Shown here piece after piece: positions 34,648 to 42,858 of a stretch of DNA of 64,000 bases. The translations under genes and the position numbers were made by a program. The first letter of the stretch is position 1. Each line of letters begins with the position of its first letter. The notes below the pieces were generated by a model. The model searched no databases, had not been told where the DNA came from, and saw only the letters and a program-made list of their open reading frames with translations. This DNA comes from an uncultured Coriobacteriaceae bacterium (lineage in GTDB: Bacteria; Actinomycetota; Coriobacteriia; Coriobacteriales; Atopobiaceae), in assembly GCA_902786015.1 (NCBI GenBank), contig CADAAU010000011.1:62001-126000 (forward strand), given 5' to 3'.

Positions 34648-36107
34648 TGCAGGGCGGATCATTCATCAAGCACTTCCTGATATTGTCTGCGGGGACTTTG
34701 GCCAACATGCTTCTAGCTCTGTTGACAACCCCAATCATAACTAGGATGGTGGATCCAGCATACTACGGTAGCTACTCGCTCTTCTCGACCTACGGGACGC
34801 TGGCACTGTCCGTCGCCGGCCTCGGCCTCGATAGCACGTTAGTTCGCTACTTCTACATCGAGGAGAACGATGAGTACCGTGCCGCCCTTCTCCGGTTCTG
34901 TTACATTCTCCCCAACTTGGCATTTTCGGCTTTGATAGCTGCTGCGATTCTTATCTTGCTTATATTCAGGCGAGACCTCGTGTCTATGGACAATGCGTGC
35001 TTAGCGGGCGCATTCGCCATCTTCGTTGTAATCCTAATCCTCAACAGAACCTCAAGCTTGGTTTTGAGGTTGCATTACAACACGAAACGGCTGGCGTGGA
35101 CGTCAGTTCTTAACAAAGCTGTATTCGCCGCGTTGGCAATCGCCGGCCTATGGCTAAGCGGGGGCGAATACGGGTTTCCAATCCTCGTGTTCGCATTGCT
35201 TGTTGGGTATCTTGTCGTCACCACATACCAGATCCTTCCCGAGCGCGCGATATGGCACGATGCCGTTTTCGGCAAGCTGGTATTCCAAGCATGGAAGGAA
35301 GGCCTGAAATATGGTTTGCCGTTTGTAGCGGCATCAGCCGCAGGATCCTTTTTAGGCTCGGCTGGCCAGGTTTTCTTAGGGGCGTTCGCCACAACGGCGG
35401 ATGTTGGGATATACGCTGCCGCCCTCACGATATCTCATATCTTTGCTATAATTCAGAGTTCTTTCAACACCCTATGGGCACCGGCTTCGATAGAGCGTTA
35501 CGAGAAAGACCCCGAGGAGCGCGAAGTTTACATTCGTGCGCACAAGGTCATGGCGTTGGTCATGATTTCAATGGGTCTGCTATTCATCTTGTTCAAGGAC
35601 GTTATTGTGTTCTTGCTGGGGAGTGGCTATAGAGGTGCCTCAATCGCATTGCCTTTCCTTTGCTTGCAGCCTGTTTACTACACGCTATCAGAAACAACCG
35701 TATGTGGAATGGTCTTCATGAAGCGATCTGACTATCAGTTGTATTCATCGTTGATAGCATGTGGATCGTGCGCGTTATTGTGCTGGATTCTCGTACCTGT
35801 CCTTGGAGTGCGCGGCGCTGCCATCGCTACAGGCGTTTCTTATGTCGTATTCTTTTGCACCAGAACATTGTTCTCAAACCTGGTTTTCCCCATATCCTTT
35901 AACCTCGGGAGATTGTCAATAGCCAGCTTTATGCTACTGGCGTACTGCGTATGGGCTACATTCTTTGCGTTCTCAATTGCGATGGTCTTTTATTACCTGG
36001 TGGCGCAAACGGTAGTTCTGGTGTTGTACAAAGACTCCTTAGGCGATGTCCTGAACATGGTTCGTGGATTGGCCGGTAAGTTCAGGAGGTTAGATTCAGA
36101 GCCATAG
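34647..36107 (+). CDS. Polysaccharide repeat-unit flippase (Wzx-like, MOP superfamily)
   Basis: 486 aa from ATG 34647 with AAGGAAGGGA, start overlapping the wzy stop. 12-14 hydrophobic segments, N-terminal LSAGTLANMLLALLTTPIITRMVDPAYYG as in Wzx/RfbX. Helix pairs with conserved LDSTLVRYFY. Moves the undecaprenyl-linked repeat unit across the membrane. The last gene of the tight operon; the inverted-repeat region at 36188 follows. Confidence 0.85.
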   Translation: MQGGSFIKHFLILSAGTLANMLLALLTTPIITRMVDPAYYGSYSLFSTYGTLALSVAGLGLDSTLVRYFYIEENDEYRAALLRFCYILPNLAFSALIAAAILILLIFRRDLVSMDNACLAGAFAIFVVILILNRTSSLVLRLHYNTKRLAWTSVLNKAVFAALAIAGLWLSGGEYGFPILVFALLVGYLVVTTYQILPERAIWHDAVFGKLVFQAWKEGLKYGLPFVAASAAGSFLGSAGQVFLGAFATTADVGIYAAALTISHIFAIIQSSFNTLWAPASIERYEKDPEEREVYIRAHKVMALVMISMGLLFILFKDVIVFLLGSGYRGASIALPFLCLQPVYYTLSETTVCGMVFMKRSDYQLYSSLIACGSCALLCWILVPVLGVRGAAIATGVSYVVFFCTRTLFSNLVFPISFNLGRLSIASFMLLAYCVWATFFAFSIAMVFYYLVAQTVVLVLYKDSLGDVLNMVRGLAGKFRRLDSEP

Positions 36108-36187
36108 CCTTCTCAAGGCAGTGAAACCCCATTCGTCTTTGACCTTGTGACATACCCAGACAATGCCTAATGCAAAGCTTTGCATTA

Positions 36188-36307
36188 TGAATAGCGGGTT
36201 ATCGCGCAGGTCAGGCATGCGGACGGCGCCTTCGCCGCCGCGAGCCTGCGAGCACGGCAGCGACGGCGCCGTCCGCATGCCTGACCTGCGCGATAACCCG
36301 CTATTCA
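36188..36307. repeat. 43-bp perfect inverted repeat with 34-nt loop
   Basis: 36188-36230 is the exact reverse complement of 36265-36307. The right arm ends in copy 1 of the 21-nt tandem repeat. It lies between wzx and the GT2 gene. Strong hairpin in RNA; could stop transcription of the wzx operon in either direction or mark a mobile-element end. Confidence 0.8.
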
Positions 36308-36372
36308 AACGCGATAACCCGCTATTCAAACGCGATAACCCGCTATTCAAACGCGATAACCCGCTATTCAAA
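36289..36372 (+). repeat. Four tandem copies of a 21-nt unit
   Basis: Unit CGCGATAACCCGCTATTCAAA, four perfect copies (36289, 36310, 36331, 36352). No spacers, so not CRISPR. In frame the repeat encodes RDNPLFK seven-residue units, but the surrounding ORF has no support. Copy number is likely to vary. Confidence 0.85.
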
Positions 36373-36446
36373 ATCATGAAGAAGAGGTTAATGGTGTGTG
36401 TAACTACATGTTTCCTCTGGTTCAGGCGAGTACGCATGAGTGGGGC

Positions 36447-37466
36447 ATGGACTTCGGTTTGCCTACAGTGTCTATCATCGTCCCCGTTTACAACGTTGCG
36501 CCATATGTAGGCGAGTGCTTGGAATCCGTTGTGCGACAGACCTACACCCGCATCGAGATTATCGTTGTGGATGACGGTTCTACAGACGACGGCGGGGCGC
36601 TGTGTGACTATGTGGCTTTACGCGATCGTCGAATCAGAGTAATCCATACGGAGAACGCAGGGCTCGCGGCAGCAAGAAATCTGGGCATCGCGGAGGCTAT
36701 GGGTGACTTCGTGCTGTTCGTCGATTCCGACGATTGGATCGAGCCAAACACAGTTCACGTTCTACTCACCCAAGCACATTTGAATGATGCGGACATGGTC
36801 TGTTGCCGTAGTCACAGGGAGTGGGCAAGCGGCACAGAACGGAGTGACGGCTTTGGAAAGCTGGTAATTTTGGATGGCGACGAGGCACTGCATGGTGTCC
36901 TGGCAGAGGGAGTCGTGGAGAGCTCTGCCTGGGGCAAGCTCTGCAAGAGGTCGTTGTTCGAGGGGATACGATACCCAACTGGACACGTGTTCGAGGACGT
37001 TTCCACGACTTGGCAGCTCTGCATGAGGGCTCGCAGGGTCGTGTGTGTCCCTGACGCACTGTTTCACTCCCGCATGCGCGAGGGCAGCATCGTCCGTTCG
37101 CATGAAGTGGATAATCTGCTCGACTACTGGACGGCTTACGCGGAGCGTTACGAAGAGCTTAAGTGCTTCTCGGAACCCATTAGAGCAGCATGCGTCCGTG
37201 ACTGCGTGAACGCCGTTGGAAGGGTGTGATCCTGGCTTGCGGGCTTCTCGACTGACGATCGTGTTTCTGCGCATAGGGATGTTGCAGCCATGCGCGGATT
37301 CGCGTGCGAGCACCTGCACGAGGTGTTTTTCGGCTCGTTCTCAGTCCGCGTGAAACTCATATGCTTCCTCGGTTGCTTTGCCTCGCCTCTTGTCTGGTGG
37401 CCTCTGTACGGGGCAAATCACGTCCGAAAGTTGCTGCGTGGGGTTGGTCGCGTTCCGTTCAAGTGA
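36447..37466 (+). pseudogene. GT2 glycosyltransferase interrupted by an in-frame TGA
   Basis: ATG 36447 is chosen because the domain starts there; GTG 36396 is an alternative. Typical GT2 sequence: VSIIVPVYNVAPYVGECL, VVDDGSTDDGGALCD, NAGLAAARNLGIAE, LFVDSDDWIEPN, SAWGKLCKRSLF and FEDVSTTWQL. The frame stops at TGA 37227-37229, then continues in the same frame as SWLAGFSTDDRV ... VKLICFLGCFASPLVWWPLYGANHV to a TGA at 37464. The continuation supplies the hydrophobic C-terminus missing otherwise. A single nonsense change therefore splits the gene. A close relative lies at 42859. Confidence 0.7.
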
Positions 37467-37697
37467 TGTAGCATTGTTTGATAGCAGACTTGTGCCGATG
37501 CGCGCTCGTGTCGTATGAGCTAGACGATTACGCTGGGCTAATGCAAGATGGCTTCCCCGTGCGAGTCCGCCATGTATTTTGCATTGGGAGCATTCCGCCC
37601 GACTCCAGACGACCCGTGCGGCGTCCTCAGAACGACCAAGCCGCCAGAATTCCGAGAGGACCGAATAATAGTTTTGACCATGTGAGGAGGGTGGGCC

Positions 37698-38597
37698 ATG
37701 CAAAATGCCCTAGGCGAAGGGATATTCAGGGGTTCGGGGATGCTTTCGGACAGCGACATCAGGGGTGCTGTGGACTCTGGGGCAATACGCATCGTCTTGC
37801 AGGAGCATGCCGCCGGATACGGATTCGACCTTGATGAGCAGTTACAGCTCAATGCGATTGACCTGCACGCAGGTCCTCTGTTCAGGCGATTACGGCTGCC
37901 GGAGGGATGCGAGAGCATTACGCTTCAGGTGTTGCGCGACAAAAGCTGCACGGAGCTAACAGAGTGCCCACCCGGCCAATCCCAGCGCCTGGAGCCGGGC
38001 GAGATCTTGCTTGCCACCACGCGCGAGACGGTTGTTCTCAACGACGAGCTTGCCGGGATGGTGATTGGCAGGAGCAGCGTGGCACGCATGGGGATTATGG
38101 TAAACTGCTGCGCTCCGCTCATCAAGCCAGGCCACGCGAGCCCCGTCCCCTTGCAGCTCATAAACCTGAATCCGTATCCTGTAGATCTCAACTTGGATGT
38201 TGCTCTGTGCCAGATTGTGTTCTTTAGCCTTTCCACGCCCGCAACGAGTGAGTATGCCGATCTCGAGGGCGCTAAGTACGCCAGCGAGGGAAGCGACCCT
38301 CGGTCCTCGCTCCTCTATGAGGACGACGAGTCGCTCGTCAGTACGGAAAGCGAGCCTGCCGTCCCAGATTCCTCTGGTCCTGCGCGTAGGCAGCCTGTCG
38401 TAATTCTGCATGACTCCATGGTGCGGGAGATTCTTTGGGTGTTTGCGACATTCACCGTGGTGGAGCAGGTGGCCGAGAAGGTAACGGCCAGCCTTGGCGA
38501 TGCGGTCGCGTTCTTGAATGGGGTGCCCCTGAACCTCATCCTGGGTATAATCGTCCTAGTCGTGCTTATTCTTACGAGAGGAAGGAACGGGCGATGA
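37698..38597 (+). CDS. Membrane-anchored dCTP deaminase/dUTPase-like protein, catalytic Glu apparently replaced
   Basis: 299 aa with GGAGG. N-terminus LSDSDIRGAVDSGAIRI and the core LNDELAGMVIGRSSVARMGIMVNCC, PGHASPVPLQLINLNPYPVDLNLDVALCQIVFF match Dcd/dUTPase proteins. Where E. coli Dcd has the catalytic Glu (LE in the strand after PGxxG), this protein has Gln (PLQL). A linker of about 60 acidic residues leads to a C-terminal TM helix (about 272-295, LILGIIVLVVLILTRGRNGR) preceded by an amphipathic segment. It may bind dNTPs without turning them over. Its stop overlaps the next gene's start (ATGA), so the two act together. Confidence 0.75.
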   Translation: MQNALGEGIFRGSGMLSDSDIRGAVDSGAIRIVLQEHAAGYGFDLDEQLQLNAIDLHAGPLFRRLRLPEGCESITLQVLRDKSCTELTECPPGQSQRLEPGEILLATTRETVVLNDELAGMVIGRSSVARMGIMVNCCAPLIKPGHASPVPLQLINLNPYPVDLNLDVALCQIVFFSLSTPATSEYADLEGAKYASEGSDPRSSLLYEDDESLVSTESEPAVPDSSGPARRQPVVILHDSMVREILWVFATFTVVEQVAEKVTASLGDAVAFLNGVPLNLILGIIVLVVLILTRGRNGR

Positions 38598-39043
38598 TAT
38601 ACATTGCATCCCGCTACCGAGAGCGCGAGACGAACAGGGCGATCGAGCGCGAGCTGAGGGCTGGCGGATTCGACACCTTCCTTCCAGAGCATCTGGGCAT
38701 CGAGGCATACGGCCCCAACGAGAAGAGATCCGTTGCGATCGTATGCGAGCAGGCTATCAGGGACTGCAGCACGATGGTCGTGGTCGCCCCCTACGGTCAC
38801 GACGTGTCCTTCGAGATCGGATATGGCGTCGCACACGCCGAAGCCGTCGGCATGACGCGCCCCATCGTGCTCTTCGATCCATTCGGCCGCAGGACTGTGG
38901 ACAACGACGACATGATTGCGCCTCACGTGGATTGCGTGGTCAGCTCGACGAAGGAGCTTGTGCAAAAGCTCAAATGGCTCGAGAACCTTGGCGGAGAAAC
39001 AAGCATGAAAGAGGATGCCGGCTCGCGGAATGGGGATTTGTAA
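38594..39043 (+). CDS. Nucleoside 2-deoxyribosyltransferase-like protein
   Basis: 149 aa; ATG 38594 overlaps the upstream stop. NDT/TIR-like Rossmann fold: IYIASRYRERETNRAIEREL, AIRDCSTMVVVAPYGHDVSFEIGYGVAHAEAVGMTRPIVLFD. Family members cleave or exchange the base of (deoxy)nucleosides; relatives in defence systems act on NAD or dNMPs. The catalytic acid would be the Glu in SFEIGYG (E of the FExGYA motif), which is kept. Pairing with a membrane Dcd-like protein suggests a nucleotide-directed defence module; inferred. Confidence 0.7.
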   Translation: MIYIASRYRERETNRAIERELRAGGFDTFLPEHLGIEAYGPNEKRSVAIVCEQAIRDCSTMVVVAPYGHDVSFEIGYGVAHAEAVGMTRPIVLFDPFGRRTVDNDDMIAPHVDCVVSSTKELVQKLKWLENLGGETSMKEDAGSRNGDL

Positions 39044-39367
39044 AGCCTCCGTTGGCGTGTGACGAAGACTATCAACTGCCAACCGTACGCTATTGCTTCC
39101 GCCGATTGTGAGGACGTGAGGACGATGGCGAACATATTTGATGAGGTGCGTCCAGCGACAGCCAACGCGGTGAATGCAGATTTCTTCGTGAGGAGGAGGT
39201 TCCGCCTACTGGGTCGGAAGGCAGGCTGTCACGCAGTACATATCGATTGAAGGAGTTATTCGCACGTCGGCTTCGTCATTGTCGTGGATGGTTGGCAACA
39301 GAGATGCTGGAAAAGCTGTAACCGGAACGGCCAATTGCCTTCATACGAGAAAGCGAGCTAGAGTCAC
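39044..39367. other. Intergenic stretch, no gene seen
   Basis: 324 nt with only short non-convincing frames (39059-39250 among them). No hairpin with T-tract was seen. Confidence 0.5.
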
Positions 39368-40354
39368 ATGAGTCTGCTTAAGAGAATGCGCAAGCTCATT
39401 ACAGAGAATCCCAAGGATTTTGGTATCACCGTGCTCGCTGAGCTGGTAGTTGGTGTCATACTGTGGATATTTGGCAAGCTTGAAGAGGCGGTGGAATCGC
39501 ATCTGCAGACAACACACCTATTGTCAGAAATCCTTATCGCCTTGAACAACGTCTACGTCAGGATGGCGCTGCTAGGCACATTCTCGGTTGCAATAGGCTT
39601 TATCCTTGGGTGGAGGATTCATAGTAAGAGACCAGCTATAGCTCCTCGCCCTATTGTATTACAAGGCTGGGAGCCATCCCTGCAGAACCTAACCTCCTTC
39701 CTTAGAACTCATACCCAAGATAAAAGCATCCTTTCTGACCATGTCGCAAGCAATAGCGCATACCGAAGCTTCTGCAACGAAGTCTGCAACCATGTTGCTG
39801 ACACATTCAGGCATGTGGTCGTGGGAAGCTACGAGATTTCATGCGCTATCAGGCTCGCCGATAACGATGCTTCGCCCGAGTACCACACAAGAGGCCGGTC
39901 GAGCAACTTATCCGATGGGAGGAAGAATACGTCCTCACCTGTTAGCGAGGGGAGTGGAATCTACCAAGCGCTTAGAAACGCTGAGGGGACGGATCAGGTA
40001 ATCGTGATTCCTGATATCGACGTCGCAATAGAGAGCGGGATACTGAGTAAGGACTACAACCTCGAGAAGTATAAGGGCGAAATAGGAAGCATGATGGTTG
40101 CGCGCCTAAACGTAAGAAACAAGAACACTGACGCCTTGTGGGGGCTCCTGTATGTGGCGTCACCGGCAAAGAACGCCTTTAGTGAGGAGTACAAGCCTGT
40201 CTTAATGGCAGTTGCAGACACTGTCTCCTCCTCAATGTGGGACGTCGTGGAATCGAGGGGCTATGGCAAAGGTGAAGGTACGATTAACAAAACAAAGAAC
40301 GAAAGGAGTGACAGGACGGTTTACTACATCAAGAGGGGCCGTAAAGGCAGGTAA
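39368..40354 (+). CDS. Two-TM protein with C-terminal GAF-like sensor domain
   Basis: 328 aa. Helices at about 16-36 (FGITVLAELVVGVILWIFGKL) and 62-82 (MALLGTFSVAIGFILGWRI), a short loop between them. The soluble part (about 130-305) has helix SFCNEVCNHVADTFRHVV and strands QVIVIPDIDVAIESGIL ... GSMMVARLNVRNKN...WGLLYVASPAKNAFSEEYKPVLMAVADTV, a GAF-type arrangement. A related architecture recurs at 44037. Likely a membrane-localised signal sensor in the defence island. The C-terminus overlaps the small ORF at 40263. Confidence 0.6.
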   Translation: MSLLKRMRKLITENPKDFGITVLAELVVGVILWIFGKLEEAVESHLQTTHLLSEILIALNNVYVRMALLGTFSVAIGFILGWRIHSKRPAIAPRPIVLQGWEPSLQNLTSFLRTHTQDKSILSDHVASNSAYRSFCNEVCNHVADTFRHVVVGSYEISCAIRLADNDASPEYHTRGRSSNLSDGRKNTSSPVSEGSGIYQALRNAEGTDQVIVIPDIDVAIESGILSKDYNLEKYKGEIGSMMVARLNVRNKNTDALWGLLYVASPAKNAFSEEYKPVLMAVADTVSSSMWDVVESRGYGKGEGTINKTKNERSDRTVYYIKRGRKGR

Positions 40355-40442
40355 GAAACCTGAGATTAAAGTGATCGGCTACTCCTATACGGTGGCACGC
40401 AAGTCAAAGGGCGTGTTTACGCGGGATCCCGAGCATCCGTAA
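40263..40442 (+). CDS. Small basic protein overlapping the sensor gene
   Basis: 59 aa from ATG 40263 (GAGGGGCT upstream). Very basic with many Lys/Arg (MAKVKVRLTKQRTKGVTG) and a C-terminus VARKSKGVFTRDPEHP. It overlaps the last 92 nt of the sensor frame and ends 21 nt before the next gene. Nucleic-acid binding is possible. No family recognised; it may be spurious. Confidence 0.4.
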   Translation: MAKVKVRLTKQRTKGVTGRFTTSRGAVKAGKKPEIKVIGYSYTVARKSKGVFTRDPEHP

Positions 40443-40463
40443 TTCCAAGAAGGAAGGGAGGCC

Positions 40464-41477
40464 ATGTTGGACATTGTCGTGCGCTATTGCGCAATGCACC
40501 CAAAAGTCCGGAAAATCAGGCAGGCAATCGGTGCGCTGAATGGCTTGCAGAACTACTTCCATTACATCGCCGACGAGCTTGGAATCGACGAAGGCAGATG
40601 GACTTTGGGGAGGGACGAGCTGTCATGGAGAGACGCGTTTCAACGATGCAGTGACTATAGTTCTAAGCGGCGAAGTGTAGTTTATGTCATTGAGGCGCCA
40701 TTCGATGACAACTGGTTCTCTCATGAAGAAGAACACATTTCCGTAATCACCACGTCGGATTGGGAGGAGCACTACGCTCCACCAGCGCTTGCCTCATATC
40801 TGTGCTACCAAATCGCTCAGGCTTCGCTGTGCTTCGAGGCTGAGTTGACCGAAGATATGGAGCTCAGGCTCGTTCACGAAACCACTAATGGCTGCATGTT
40901 TGACATGTGTGAGTACAAGAAGGATATTCGCATCGGCATGTCGGCCGGCGTTATTTGCCCCTCCTGCAAAGCGACTCTGCGCATGTATGGTACAGGTGAG
41001 GAGGTGCTCGATGCAGTGAGACGCATTCTGCGCTACGTACGACAAGATGCCGTTGGGATGCGAGAGCTGGTTCGATGGAACGCCGCGTTCGTTGTGATGC
41101 GATTCACAGAGTTTGATGAGAACGCACACGCCTACGAGTATGGAATCCAGCCCGCCCTAAAGGATGTCGGTCTTGCGTGCGTTCGTGCCGACGAGAACCC
41201 TCCTCACGGAACGATTTTGGATTCGGTGTGCAAGGGAATCAGGAGTTCGCGATTTGTGATTGTTAAGGTGGATGAGCAGAACCTTAATGTGTTCTTCGAA
41301 CTGGGATACGCGCTGGGACTAGATAAAGACGTATTGCTCATCTCAGAGCAGAGCTTAATCGGACACTTGCCTACAGACCTTAATAACTGGACATGCCTTA
41401 CTTACACTAAAGGTGACTATAAAGGGTTAAGGAACGCTATCGTGAACTTCTTCAAAGACAAGTATCGCATAGCTTGA
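40464..41477 (+). CDS. Cys-rich N-terminal domain fused to TIR-like/deoxyribosyltransferase-like domain
   Basis: 337 aa with strong ribosome site AAGGAAGGGAGG. Residues 1-185 are unrecognised, with a Cys quartet (CMFDMCEYKKDIRIGMSAGVICPSC) that could bind zinc. Residues 205-335 form a Rossmann-type effector: NAAFVVMRFTEFDENAHAYEYG, DENPPHGTILDSVCKGIRSSRFVIVKVDEQNLNVFFELGYALGL, then LISEQSLIGHLPTDL. This resembles TIR/NDT-like domains that break down NAD or nucleotides; the Glu in FFELGYA would be catalytic. Immediately downstream of the 2TM-GAF protein, so a sensor-effector pair is possible. Confidence 0.65.
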   Translation: MLDIVVRYCAMHPKVRKIRQAIGALNGLQNYFHYIADELGIDEGRWTLGRDELSWRDAFQRCSDYSSKRRSVVYVIEAPFDDNWFSHEEEHISVITTSDWEEHYAPPALASYLCYQIAQASLCFEAELTEDMELRLVHETTNGCMFDMCEYKKDIRIGMSAGVICPSCKATLRMYGTGEEVLDAVRRILRYVRQDAVGMRELVRWNAAFVVMRFTEFDENAHAYEYGIQPALKDVGLACVRADENPPHGTILDSVCKGIRSSRFVIVKVDEQNLNVFFELGYALGLDKDVLLISEQSLIGHLPTDLNNWTCLTYTKGDYKGLRNAIVNFFKDKYRIA

Positions 41478-41572
41478 TTATTGAATAGAAAGATACCCGA
41501 CCCTCCTTTTGGCTATGTCAGAGTCGTTCAGACTTTGGCTGTAGCGGCTGCTGTTTGCCTAAGTCGAGCGGC

Positions 41573-41770
41573 ATGACGGTGTCGCGATGGGAGGTCGAGA
41601 GGATACACGCCGCCGACATCCGGGGGTTGCCCGCGCCTGGCACCTCGCCCCGGGACAGGGACGAGGAGTTCGCCCTCAAGCGTTGGCTGCTCGTGCGCAC
41701 AATCGTCGAGTCCATTGCTGGCATGACCGACACGTATGCGAAGGCTCGAAACCGGGAGCTGTGCGTGTAG
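41573..41770 (+). pseudogene. Possible dGTPase (HD-domain) C-terminal fragment
   Basis: About 65 codons from ATG 41573 include FALKRWLLVRTIVESIAGMTDTYAKARN, which resembles the last helices of HD-domain dGTP triphosphohydrolases (IAGMTDRYA motif). No HD residues are present, so the gene is a 3' remnant. The rest of 41771-42224 contains short broken frames without recognisable products. Confidence 0.4.
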
Positions 41771-42224
41771 GGCCGGAAGCGCGCCCCGCTAGGCGGCGTT
41801 ACTGGCATAGTCGTCGGCGCGTTGCTCCCTGTGTGGTTTGGAGCATTAATCCCTGTGCTGCACTGGAGGGATCACCGAGCCGAGGGAAGACATGCTCTCG
41901 TACCTGTCGGTTGCGGTCGACTCCTCGTCGGCATGGGAGTACGACCGCGACGGGTTCCTGGAGGAGTGTGCGAGGATTGCCGGTACGAAGGGACCGACCT
42001 TCCTCCGCGGCGCCGAAGGGCGCGTTCCAGCAACTTCTGGTATGGCAGTGTGGAGGGCAACCTCAAAGCTGGCAAAGCGACGCCTCCCCTCCGCTGTCTC
42101 GACGGAGAGTCCCTCGAGGCGGCGGCAAACGCGACCATGCTAGACAGCATCGGCTCGGTGGCGGGCATGGTCGAGTCGGGCAAAGGGGCGACCCGCGATT
42201 TGCCGGCGCTGATTCAGATCGCCG

Positions 42225-42854
42225 ATGGCCGAGGTGCTACGCACGAACTTGGCGAGCATCGAGGCGTCCGACGTCCACGCGCGCCTCGGCCTGGAGCCCG
42301 GCCGCTACATCCTGCTGTCCGCCCACCGCGAGGAGAACATCGATACGGAGGCGAACTTTATCAGCCTCTTTACTGCCGTCAACGAGATGGCGGCGCGCTA
42401 CGACATGCCGATCCTGTACTCCTGCCACCCGAGGTCCCGCAAGCGGCTCGAGTCGTCTGGCTTCGAGCTGGACCCGCGCGTGATCGCCCACGAGCCCCTG
42501 GGCTTCCACGACTACAACTGCCTGCAGATGAACGCGTTCTGCGTGGTGAGCGACTCCGGCACCCTGCCGGAGGAGTCGAGCTTCTACCTGTCGATTGGCC
42601 ACCCCATCCCCGCAGTGTGCATCCGCACGAGCACCGAGCGTCCCGAGGCGCTCGACAAGGGCTGCTTCGTCCTCTCTGGCATCGACACGATGGGCCTGCT
42701 GCAGTCCGTTGACCTGGCCGTCTCCATGGTCGCCAACGGCGACCTGGGCGTCCCCGTGCCCGACTACGTGGACACGAACGTCTCCGATAAGGTCGTTCGT
42801 ATAATCCAGTCTTACGTGGGCGTGGTCAACAAGATGGTCTGGCGGAAGGCGTAG
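42225..42854 (+). pseudogene. UDP-GlcNAc 2-epimerase (WecB-like), C-terminal fragment
   Basis: 209 codons from ATG 42225 encode the C-terminal half of a non-hydrolysing 2-epimerase: LSAHREENIDTEANFISL, LYSCHPRSRKRLES, FHDYNCLQMNAFCVVSDSGTLPEE. The N-terminal half (MTxxGTRPE) is absent; 41780-42224 is scrambled. Not the same lineage as the WbpI-like gene at 26775. It is 4 nt upstream of the GT2 gene. Confidence 0.7.
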
Positions 42855-42858
42855 TGGC

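Noticed and set aside
36289..36372. Possible CRISPR array
   Set aside because: Units are contiguous 21-mers with no spacers and no cas genes nearby.
36163..36510. Gene encoding RDNPLFK repeat protein
   Set aside because: It lies wholly within the inverted and tandem repeats and overlaps the GT2 start; the coding appearance is a by-product of a 21-nt (7-codon) repeat.
40464..40650. Metallopeptidase-type N-terminal domain in the Cys-rich/TIR-like protein
   Set aside because: No HExxH motif; HEEEH does not fit it, so only a possible zinc-binding Cys quartet is reported.
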